Part shown: one piece after another, positions 27,505 to 35,408 of the stretch
Position numbering within the stretch: the stretch's first letter is position 1
Layout of the letters: each line of letters opens with the position of its first letter
Assembly (NCBI RefSeq): GCF_900108035.1
Contig: NZ_FNVS01000020.1
Location: forward strand, 1-59,680
DNA length: 59,680 nt
From: Parabacteroides chinchillae
GTDB lineage: Bacteria; Bacteroidota; Bacteroidia; Bacteroidales; Tannerellaceae
Direction of reading: 5' to 3'
Position numbers and translations under genes: made by a program
Notes under the pieces: model-generated
What the model saw: the letters and a program-made list of their open reading frames with translations, nothing else
What the model was told of the DNA's origin: nothing
Databases searched by the model: none

Positions 27505-28617
27505 TTATATTATTGCTTTTAGTACAGTTTTCATTTGGTTAGTCCATGAAAGGGAAGAAATTGAATTTCTGATTTCAGAGGGAGATAAAACTAATTTTTT
27601 ATGGAAATCGATAATATTTAAAATGTTTATGTAGCTCTCGTCTGCCGGAACTTTCATAATATACGGCATATTCTCAAAATCATTATCGGTCTCAGAGTAA
27701 ATGAATGACAACCCTCTGGCTGCATACTCTCGGTTTTTTAAAGTTTTTATGTGGGTAATACCACTTCTGTGTCTTGCCAGACTTCCTATTGCCATGTCTG
27801 CATGTTCAAATAGCTGGTCTAATTCATTACCGTATTTCGCACCATGGATGATAACGTATTTTTCTAAATGATTTTGTTGTATCAAAGGTAAAATTTCATT
27901 TCTTTCTCTGTCGCTAAAAAAATCACCGACAATATGAAAATATACTTTATATTCGGGAAATGTTTCGTAATAATGGGCAAGGCTTTTAATTAATCTGTCG
28001 AATCCATGCCAATAGTGAATTTCTGCAACTCCTATTAAATGGAGTTCTTTATTTGTATCGTTGATGGTTTGTTTTAGTTTTATTTGGCTGAAATCTATTC
28101 CATTTGAGATCTTTATAGTTTGAATTCCGAAAATTGAATTATAGTCTGAAAAAGTAATGATTCTATATAATTGCTTTGCAAGGAGATAGCGAAAACATTT
28201 ATCGATCAAAATTTTCCGCTGTTTTAGCAAACCTGCATATTCTTGATCGTAAGGATATGTCGGAATTTCCATCAATATCTTTATCCCGGCTTTTCGTATT
28301 TTATATGCCATCCATAATGTAAAAGGATTCGCATTATGGTTAGAACGCATATAGACAAAATCAATATTTTCTTTTTGTATGTATTTTAAAATTGATGTAT
28401 ATTCTATTCTTTTTAATATTTTACTTTTTATTCCGTTTCCATAATCACACAAAATAGTCGAATCTATAAGCCTTTGCTTTTTATCATTGTCTTCTTGTAA
28501 ATAACAGAGCCTGGTATCAATGCCACATATTTGTAAAGCGTTGACCTGATAATGGATTTTTTTGCTAATACCATTGGAGGGATTGAAACCGTGAAATATA
28601 AGGAATAGGGCTTTCAT
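27505..28617 (-). CDS. GT4-type glycosyltransferase
   Basis: This is a 370-residue GT-B fold enzyme of the group 1/family 4 kind. The N-terminal half holds acceptor-binding elements (FHGFNPSNGISKKIH). The C-terminal half has LIGVAEIHYWHGFDRLI and a degraded EX7E region around HADMAIGSLARHR. The recognisable KTLKNREYAARGLSFIYS stretch resembles GT4 proteins of capsule loci. It overlaps the flippase gene by 4 bp (ATGA type). The function in linkage terms is unknown. Confidence 0.72.
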   Translation of the reverse strand: MKALFLIFHGFNPSNGISKKIHYQVNALQICGIDTRLCYLQEDNDKKQRLIDSTILCDYGNGIKSKILKRIEYTSILKYIQKENIDFVYMRSNHNANPFTLWMAYKIRKAGIKILMEIPTYPYDQEYAGLLKQRKILIDKCFRYLLAKQLYRIITFSDYNSIFGIQTIKISNGIDFSQIKLKQTINDTNKELHLIGVAEIHYWHGFDRLIKSLAHYYETFPEYKVYFHIVGDFFSDRERNEILPLIQQNHLEKYVIIHGAKYGNELDQLFEHADMAIGSLARHRSGITHIKTLKNREYAARGLSFIYSETDNDFENMPYIMKVPADESYINILNIIDFHKKLVLSPSEIRNSISSLSWTNQMKTVLKAII

Positions 28618-30059
28618 CTCTGTATTTTTGACTTGATAAAATTAATAATGTTGTAAGTACCGGTTGTTTGGATGTATATGGTAAATGAAATAATAAATAG
28701 TGTAGATTTTATTATTAAGCTTACGATTAATGAAAAATCTTTGGTTGCGTATTGTATTGGGAATAAAATCAGAATTAAGATAATTGATAATATCGCAGGA
28801 GAGCAAAGTTGCTTTAATAGATATTTTATATTACGTTTTAATGTAGATGTATACATTAAGATATAACATTGAAAAAAATTTATTGTAAATGTAAGGCAGA
28901 TGCACCAAGCTACTGCTTCTAATTTTTTAAATAAGAATATGCCGATCAGAATTGCGGTTACATTTAATGTTGCGGAAAATAATCCGCAAATAAAAAGGTT
29001 TTTAGTATCGTTTGCTGCTTGGTATATGGAACCTGATGTCGACAGTATAATTTGTATACCAACAGATAACGATAGTATCTGGAATACAGCAATGGAAGGA
29101 TACCATTGTTCGCCAAAAATAAGCAGGATAATTTCTTTTGCACAAAACCACAATAATACGGAGAGAGGAAATCCGATAAAAGCTAAGTAATGGATCACTT
29201 TTTCGTAAGAGACGGATAGTTTTTGTAAATCGTTCTGAAAGTTGGAGAAAATAGGGTGCATTACAGGTGATATAACATGGGTGATATTCTGAAGAGGTAA
29301 CATCATTAATCGGTATGATTTTTCGTAATAGCCTAATGCTTGCATATCCATATATTTACCTATCAGTAATTTATCAAGGTTCCTGCTGAAATAATTAATT
29401 ATATTGAACATGAACTGGTATGCTGAAAAACTGAAAATCTTTTTTATTGAAGCAATCCCTAAAGTTAACCGTAATTGTAAGGGCTTTTTTCTGTATGAAA
29501 TGAAGAATAGTAAAATACTGGAAAATATAGGGTTGATTATTAATGCATATAAACCTGTTCCTAATAAGGCTGCTGTGACGGCTGCAACTCCTCCTATTAT
29601 TTGTATACAAAGACTTCTGTATGCAATGAACTTAAATTCTTTTTCTTTATATAATAAGGCATTAGGGACAATGTTTAGAGTTGCGAAAAAGAGATTTACG
29701 GTTAATAACTGACTAATGGTTAATAATATATCATCTTGATAGAACCAGGCAATAGGCCATGAACATAAAAAGAAAATTATTGATATACAGATACCAAGCC
29801 AAAATGTGAAAGAAAAGATATCGTTCAAATCTTCTCTACATAACTCTTTGTTTTGGATAATGGCCGGACTTATTCCTAAGTCACTGAAAATATTGAAAAA
29901 TGAAATTATTACAGTTGCAATTGCTACGACACCGAATTTTTCAGGAGCTATTAAACGTGCTAAAATACCAGCAACTACCAGGGAAATAATAATACCCGAG
30001 TATTTAGAAATAGCTGTATAAAATACACCTGATAAAAGTTCTTTTTTAGTGTCTGTCAT
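28614..30059 (-). CDS. wzx: Wzx-type polysaccharide flippase
   Basis: The 481-residue polytopic protein has about 12-14 membrane segments and belongs to the MOP superfamily, WzxC/PST group. Recognition rests on the N-terminal GVFYTAISKYSGIIISLVV, LARLIAPEKFGVVAIATVII and the FSAYQFMFNIINYFSRNLDK region typical of lipid-linked oligosaccharide flippases. It should move undecaprenyl-linked repeat units to the periplasmic side for Wzy. It is AT-rich and coupled to the downstream GT4. Confidence 0.85.
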   Translation of the reverse strand: MTDTKKELLSGVFYTAISKYSGIIISLVVAGILARLIAPEKFGVVAIATVIISFFNIFSDLGISPAIIQNKELCREDLNDIFSFTFWLGICISIIFFLCSWPIAWFYQDDILLTISQLLTVNLFFATLNIVPNALLYKEKEFKFIAYRSLCIQIIGGVAAVTAALLGTGLYALIINPIFSSILLFFISYRKKPLQLRLTLGIASIKKIFSFSAYQFMFNIINYFSRNLDKLLIGKYMDMQALGYYEKSYRLMMLPLQNITHVISPVMHPIFSNFQNDLQKLSVSYEKVIHYLAFIGFPLSVLLWFCAKEIILLIFGEQWYPSIAVFQILSLSVGIQIILSTSGSIYQAANDTKNLFICGLFSATLNVTAILIGIFLFKKLEAVAWCICLTFTINFFQCYILMYTSTLKRNIKYLLKQLCSPAILSIILILILFPIQYATKDFSLIVSLIIKSTLFIISFTIYIQTTGTYNIINFIKSKIQR

Positions 30060-30064
30060 ATTTA

Positions 30065-30982
30065 TTATTCTGTTATTTCTAAAAAAACAGGTCCTTTATT
30101 TTGAGTTGTTTTTCTATTATGCCGACTTTTAGCAAAGACGAATATGCTTTTACATATGTATATTAGTGGCTTTAATGATTTATATTTTATCATGCAAGTT
30201 ACTTCATCTATTATGAGATTAGCGTACGCCTTGATAAATGCTTTGGCTAATGTATTATTGATATTATTGAAGTCGACCAGAAAAGCAGAGGTGTATTTTA
30301 AATAAAATATTTCGTTTGGTTTTCTTTTTCTGTCTTCTCTGTCGTGTACTGCTATTAAATATGGGCAAACTCCTGATTTGTATCCATGGAAGTGAATTCG
30401 ATGTAAGAAATTATTATCCTCACCATAATGATAAAAAACGGGAGAGAAACCTCCTGTATTCATTAGACATTCTTTCGAAATCAGCCAATGAGCAGCCATA
30501 ACAAAATCAACTTCGTATACTTCTTTACATTTCTGCAAATAAATATCAGATAAAATGTTGTCTTTATTTTTCCCAATTGATAGTGCAGCGAAATAATCGT
30601 CTAATTTATCTTTCGGTGCATTTAACTGCATTGGGCTTAATACACCGTATTGAGTATTTGATTTTTGAATTTTAATCAATGTATCGAAAGTATCAGGTTC
30701 TACCCAAGCATCTTGATTTAAAAGGTAAACATAATCGGCTTGATGCCTGAGTGCATATCCAATACCTATATTATTGGCTTTTCCAAAACCTAGATTTTTA
30801 TGATATTCAAATAGTATGACTGAAGGATAATCTGCTTTTATGATTTGAACCGTATTATCACTGGAGTTGTTATCAACAACTAGTATTGTTGATGTAATGG
30901 TTGATTCATATATACTATTAAGACATTTATGAATCCATTTAGCTCCGTTATAAGTTACAATTATTACATATAAATTATCCAT
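30065..30982 (-). CDS. Family 2 glycosyltransferase
   Basis: This GT2 has 305 residues from the ATG at 30982. That start overlaps the acetyltransferase stop by 8 bp (ATGGATAA) and gives the expected N-terminus LYVIIVTYNGAKW; an in-frame ATG at 31015 would lie well inside the previous gene. Motifs are VVDNNSSDNT, NLGFGKANNIGI, YLLNQDAW (metal site) and GEDNNFLHR. It belongs to the rhamnosyltransferase-like GT2 group. Confidence 0.82.
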   Translation of the reverse strand: MDNLYVIIVTYNGAKWIHKCLNSIYESTITSTILVVDNNSSDNTVQIIKADYPSVILFEYHKNLGFGKANNIGIGYALRHQADYVYLLNQDAWVEPDTFDTLIKIQKSNTQYGVLSPMQLNAPKDKLDDYFAALSIGKNKDNILSDIYLQKCKEVYEVDFVMAAHWLISKECLMNTGGFSPVFYHYGEDNNFLHRIHFHGYKSGVCPYLIAVHDREDRKRKPNEIFYLKYTSAFLVDFNNINNTLAKAFIKAYANLIIDEVTCMIKYKSLKPLIYICKSIFVFAKSRHNRKTTQNKGPVFLEITE

Positions 30983-31601
30983 GTACTTTGATCCATTCTT
31001 GTTTATTTGTATCATAATGTTTTATAACTTTTGCCGGATTACCAACTGCTATGGAATAATCAGGAACGGATTCTGTAACAACACTTCCTCCACCTATGAC
31101 AGTGTGCTTTCCTATATGAACACCTGCTGTTATTATACTGTTTGCACCGATCCAAGACCCATCGCCAATATATATGGGAGCTACGGTAACACCTTGCTTT
31201 CGGATTGGTGTTTTTATGTCTTGATAATTATGGTTAAGACCGGACAGGACAATATTTTGTCCTAATATTACATCATTTCCTATATTTACAGGACCAATGA
31301 TCGTGTTCCGTAAACCAATGAGTGTGTTCTTGCCTATGTGTACGGCACCCACCCCGTTATCTATAACGGAATAATTTTCTATCAGACTGTTATCACCCAA
31401 AGAAAAATGATTAATAGGACTGATATTCATAATAGCAGACCTCCTGATTTTAGAGCGTTTGCCATACTTAAATAAAAATGGATTGAGTAGTTTTACCCAT
31501 CTTCTGGGACAAGAACCCCTTTGGTTCATTATTAGAAAATGAACGAGCCCTTTTAATTGGGGATTTTTGTTGACTTTTTGTTTCAGAAATTCTCGATCCA
31601 T
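30975..31601 (-). CDS. Hexapeptide-repeat acetyltransferase (WcaF/maltose O-acetyltransferase-like)
   Basis: The 208-residue protein forms a left-handed beta-helix from hexapeptide repeats such as IGKNTL, IGNDVI, IGDGSW, IGANSI and IGKHTVIGG between about residues 85 and 185. A catalytic-type His lies in LNHNYQD. The C-terminus VGNPAKVIKHYD is diagnostic for sugar O-acetyltransferases of polysaccharide loci. It probably uses acetyl-CoA in the cytoplasm to modify a nucleotide sugar or lipid-linked glycan. The region before residue 60 is basic and specific to this group. Confidence 0.83.
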   Translation of the reverse strand: MDREFLKQKVNKNPQLKGLVHFLIMNQRGSCPRRWVKLLNPFLFKYGKRSKIRRSAIMNISPINHFSLGDNSLIENYSVIDNGVGAVHIGKNTLIGLRNTIIGPVNIGNDVILGQNIVLSGLNHNYQDIKTPIRKQGVTVAPIYIGDGSWIGANSIITAGVHIGKHTVIGGGSVVTESVPDYSIAVGNPAKVIKHYDTNKQEWIKVHG

Positions 31602-31605
31602 TTGA

Positions 31606-32721
31606 TTAAATTATTTGATTGTATAGAGATATAAGGCTTTCTGCGGTGTTTTTCCAGGAAAATTTCTTTACCCGATGTAATCCATATTGCACTTGTTCTT
31701 CGTAATAGATAGTGTTGTTTTCTAATTCTAACAACTTCTGGGCTATTTCATTTTCGTCATAAGGATTTACTAAAATACCTTCAGACCCTGCAATCTCAGG
31801 CATAGCAGAAGTATTGCCTGCAATAACTGGAGTACCGCAAGCCATAGCCTCCAACATCGGTATACCAAAACTTTCTCTTAAAGATGTGTATAAGAAGGCA
31901 AATGCTCCGCTATATAAATAGGGGAGATCTGTATTTGGTATGTATCCGGGACAGGAAAGGTAAGGCTTTATATTTTCTATGTTTAACTCTTCTAAAATCA
32001 GATTAAGAACATCTTCTTTTAAGTCTGCGATTAATAGCGGGCGTTTTACTTTTGATTTTTTTAAATATATGCTATATGCTTGCAAAGTACGCTGTACATT
32101 TTTCTTGGGATCAGTATTTCCTAAGAAAAAAATATAATTATCAGCAGTGATATATTTTTGTGCAATAGGTTTAGGTGAAGCAATTGGATAAAAATGCTGG
32201 TTGTATCCATTATAGATTGACATGATTTTTTCATTGGGAAGATGAAGTGCTTCTTGTATTCGGTCACATTCAAAATGAGATACTGTGATGATTTTCTTAC
32301 ATTTAGAAAGAATGCGCGGTACGACTATTCTACGATAATGCCATCCCATATTTTGGTACCAAGATCTGCTTTTGCTTTGACGGGGCTCTAAAAAGATAAT
32401 GTCGTGTAAAGTTAATATTAGTGGTACGGGTGAATAAATAGGTGCAGTGTTGCTTGTACAATGTAGGATATCCGGTTTTATTTTAGCTACAGCCAATGGA
32501 AGCGCAACCTGTTCCCAAAGTGGGTAGGAGGGACATTTCACTTCAATAATATGTACATTGTTTGTTTCTTGCAGACAATGGTCTTCTCCCGGCCTTACGA
32601 AAATATAATATTCATTTTCATGATCTATTTTTTGTAGCTCTTTTATGCTTTCCAAAGCTACAAAATCCATACCATGTTTGTTTGTCCTAAAAATACGTTG
32701 TGCTTCAATGGCTATTTTCAT
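31606..32721 (-). CDS. GT4-type glycosyltransferase
   Basis: This is a 371-residue GT-B enzyme of family 4. It shows the donor-site GNTDPKKNVQRTL and the classical EX7E-type block SLRESFGIPMLEAMACGTPVI around residue 285, better conserved than in the locus's other GT4. The N-terminal MKIAIEAQRIF and LHDIIFLEP resemble mannosyltransferases of O-antigen loci, but that is not enough to name a sugar. Its start overlaps the next gene upstream by 17 bp. Confidence 0.85.
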   Translation of the reverse strand: MKIAIEAQRIFRTNKHGMDFVALESIKELQKIDHENEYYIFVRPGEDHCLQETNNVHIIEVKCPSYPLWEQVALPLAVAKIKPDILHCTSNTAPIYSPVPLILTLHDIIFLEPRQSKSRSWYQNMGWHYRRIVVPRILSKCKKIITVSHFECDRIQEALHLPNEKIMSIYNGYNQHFYPIASPKPIAQKYITADNYIFFLGNTDPKKNVQRTLQAYSIYLKKSKVKRPLLIADLKEDVLNLILEELNIENIKPYLSCPGYIPNTDLPYLYSGAFAFLYTSLRESFGIPMLEAMACGTPVIAGNTSAMPEIAGSEGILVNPYDENEIAQKLLELENNTIYYEEQVQYGLHRVKKFSWKNTAESLISLYNQII

Positions 32722-33934
32722 TTGAATTGGAATGTTTTGTATGCATGTGTTTGTTTTTCCCTCCCTTTAACCGGAAGAGATTCAGGAACATTAAAATGAA
32801 AAGAAAAGGTAAACAGAGAATTGCTTTTTTTAATTTTCTATCAACTAAATAGTCTGGAATTGCTATGCTTAAAGTAATGCCTAGTAAGACCAATAATCCC
32901 CACCATTTAAGAGCTAGCGTGAAGTTAACGATAGTAAGAAAAACTGCCAGTAACGTGATAAACCCTAGCAATAAAATACGGGGAGGCATCATCCATTGGA
33001 ATATTTTGTCACAATAATCCCAATAGCCTTTAAATATAGCAGAGGGTAATTCCGTCAGTCCTGAAAATAAATTACTGAATTGAGTAGAAAGCCAACGCTG
33101 GCGTTGATTATAAAATTCTTTATTTTTCCGGACTTTTTCGTCAAATGTGTATACGTTTTCTAAATATTCAATATATATATTCTGGAGAAGTAGTCGACGT
33201 TCCATATATTTATCTTCTCCGATATCATTGATGTTTTGTATGATATCTTTGAAAATGTCATATTCGAAAGCCATGCCGGAACCACTGAGACCCGAAGAAA
33301 ACCCTAAGCGGGTATGTCCTTTTCGGAAAATAGAGTTGTTAATTTCTTCACTGACAGCATCAAGAACTGCAGTGTTGGTATCCCTGTTTTTGGCAATTCT
33401 GTGAGTTTGAATTGCTGAACAACCACAATAAAACGCATCATTTATTTTGTCTAAATAATCGGGCTTGACAACATTGTCAGCATCTAATATAACAATATTA
33501 TCGTAATATAATGATTGAGATTCCATATACTTAACAGCCTCTCGCAATGCACGGACTTTGAAACTTTTTTGTTCGTTCATTTTGATGACTTTGACGTTTA
33601 GGTTTTGTAATTGCAGATTTGTTTGATCACTCATCATGTTTGAAATTACAATTATCTCATAAAGATCACGCGGATAGTCTTGGTTTAAAAAAGAACGAAC
33701 AGAATCAATAATTACTTCATCTTCCATATAGGCCGGGAATAATATGGCATAACGATATTTTTTAGAAGCTTTGGGAAAAGTATACGGAGCTTTTCTTGTT
33801 GAATTGAATGCAAAAACAAATAGATATAAAACGAAAATAAAGAAAAACAAAAATATGATTGCATCAACTAATTGAAAAATATATTCTTGTTTTTCAAGCC
33901 AATTATGTCCTATATTGAAAATTTGTTCTACCAT
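32705..33934 (-). CDS. Processive-type membrane glycosyltransferase (GT2)
   Basis: This 409-residue protein has an N-terminal membrane segment (about 20-45) and a GT2 domain with ILDADN and the Q-x-x-RW motif (NQRQRWLSTQ). C-terminal membrane helices follow. It is the closest relative within the window of the protein at 24263-25429. It overlaps the downstream GT4 by 17 bp and follows the polymerase gene by 4 bp. It may build a chain backbone or an initial repeat unit; sequence does not tell. Confidence 0.8.
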   Translation of the reverse strand: MVEQIFNIGHNWLEKQEYIFQLVDAIIFLFFFIFVLYLFVFAFNSTRKAPYTFPKASKKYRYAILFPAYMEDEVIIDSVRSFLNQDYPRDLYEIIVISNMMSDQTNLQLQNLNVKVIKMNEQKSFKVRALREAVKYMESQSLYYDNIVILDADNVVKPDYLDKINDAFYCGCSAIQTHRIAKNRDTNTAVLDAVSEEINNSIFRKGHTRLGFSSGLSGSGMAFEYDIFKDIIQNINDIGEDKYMERRLLLQNIYIEYLENVYTFDEKVRKNKEFYNQRQRWLSTQFSNLFSGLTELPSAIFKGYWDYCDKIFQWMMPPRILLLGFITLLAVFLTIVNFTLALKWWGLLVLLGITLSIAIPDYLVDRKLKKAILCLPFLFILMFLNLFRLKGGKNKHMHTKHSNSNENSH

Positions 33935-33938
33935 AGTT

Positions 33939-35402
33939 TTATTTACTTGTATTTATCGTAGACGATGAACAATTTATTTCGTTATCAAAATATTTAGCAT
34001 TTAGTACAATAGTTAAACCCATAAAAGCAATTATCATAGTGGGAAATTGTCCCCAAAAAGAATTGCCGTAAGCACTAATGAACATGCCAAATATACCACA
34101 CAGCCATCCTGTCAATTGTCCTTTTAATTCAGGATCTCGTATTTTATAGGCTAAAATCCAGGCACCTCTTCCTATGCTGATAAAAATCATGCCAAGATAA
34201 ATAACTAATCCAACGACACCTGTTTCTACCCATATTTTTACATACCATGAATCTGTAGGGATAGAAGTTGTAAATCTGCGGGAGATTTTCCAACCTAGTC
34301 CGTCTCCGGATAATCCCAGTCCTTCACCAAATGGTTTATGTTTAAGATATGTACCCAATTTGCGCTGATTCTCTTTACGTACATTGAATGAGGCATCTTT
34401 TGTCGGGGTAAATGCTGTACGCATACGCCGGATCATAGTGTTGCCCTGGCCAATTGTAGTGAAAGCAAAGAATATATAAATAAAAACCAACGTGCTACCA
34501 CTTGTTATAATGGCTTTTGCATTTTTACTAATCAGGATAAAAAGAGCTAATCCTGCAATGGGGACAATCATCGCACCTCTGGTTCCGCTCAAAAACATGG
34601 CATATATCGCTAATATTGAAACGATCAAATAATATATTTTCAGCCATTTTGTTCGTATGTAAAAAGCTGATATACCAAAAAGTATCCCGGCGCATCCCAT
34701 GTTTGCACCAAAGTTACTAGCGTCAGTAAAAAATGAAAAATAACGGGTTCCTGTGCTGAGTAAATGGGTTGTATCATCAATTAGCCAGATACGTTCATAA
34801 AGATCAAATCCTATAAATTTTTGAATTATAGCTTTTATAACTGCAATAATAGTAAAAAGGGAGAAGATAATTAATAATGCTTGAATGGTTTTATAACGCG
34901 TACATAACAGAGATGTCAAAACCGAGATTATGAGACCATTAATTATCAGATTCCGGGATAAAAGCCACCCCTGGAATACAGCAGAAGGATTTACTAATTC
35001 AAGAATACAATAAACCACCCAGATGAAAGAACTAATAGTTAATATATTAATAGCTCTTTTCCATTCTATATCATGTAAAAGGGTGCTATGCATAAATATC
35101 AGAATTATAGCAAGCGCATATAATATATCCATCAGCACACTTATTCCTTCTATATTAACATATCGGGTAATACCCATTATAAAATAGTTAACGGTAAAAA
35201 TAACGAACAGAAGTACTGTCGGAATTTGTAGTATGTATATACTTAATATACATATTAATGGAATAGCTGCAATTGTAATGCCAAGTCCTAAATTGTTGAA
35301 TATTAAAGCCACGCCAATTCCTCCCAACCCTATTGCGAATAGAATATACAACAGATTGATGGGAATTTGATTCCTGATATATGTATTATCACATGGCTTC
35401 AT
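33939..35402 (-). CDS. wzy: Wzy-like O-antigen polymerase/ligase family protein
   Basis: The 487-residue protein has about eleven to twelve hydrophobic segments and one large periplasmic loop (about residues 335-400). That loop contains RRMRTAF, HKPFGEGLGLSG and PTDSWYVKIWVETG, which matches the Wzy_C/O-antigen ligase-polymerase pattern. Given Wzx and Wzz-like partners in the same operon, polymerisation of lipid-linked repeats in the periplasm is the likely job. A ligase role cannot be excluded from sequence. Confidence 0.78.
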   Translation of the reverse strand: MKPCDNTYIRNQIPINLLYILFAIGLGGIGVALIFNNLGLGITIAAIPLICILSIYILQIPTVLLFVIFTVNYFIMGITRYVNIEGISVLMDILYALAIILIFMHSTLLHDIEWKRAINILTISSFIWVVYCILELVNPSAVFQGWLLSRNLIINGLIISVLTSLLCTRYKTIQALLIIFSLFTIIAVIKAIIQKFIGFDLYERIWLIDDTTHLLSTGTRYFSFFTDASNFGANMGCAGILFGISAFYIRTKWLKIYYLIVSILAIYAMFLSGTRGAMIVPIAGLALFILISKNAKAIITSGSTLVFIYIFFAFTTIGQGNTMIRRMRTAFTPTKDASFNVRKENQRKLGTYLKHKPFGEGLGLSGDGLGWKISRRFTTSIPTDSWYVKIWVETGVVGLVIYLGMIFISIGRGAWILAYKIRDPELKGQLTGWLCGIFGMFISAYGNSFWGQFPTMIIAFMGLTIVLNAKYFDNEINCSSSTINTSK

Positions 35403-35408
35403 GTAAAG

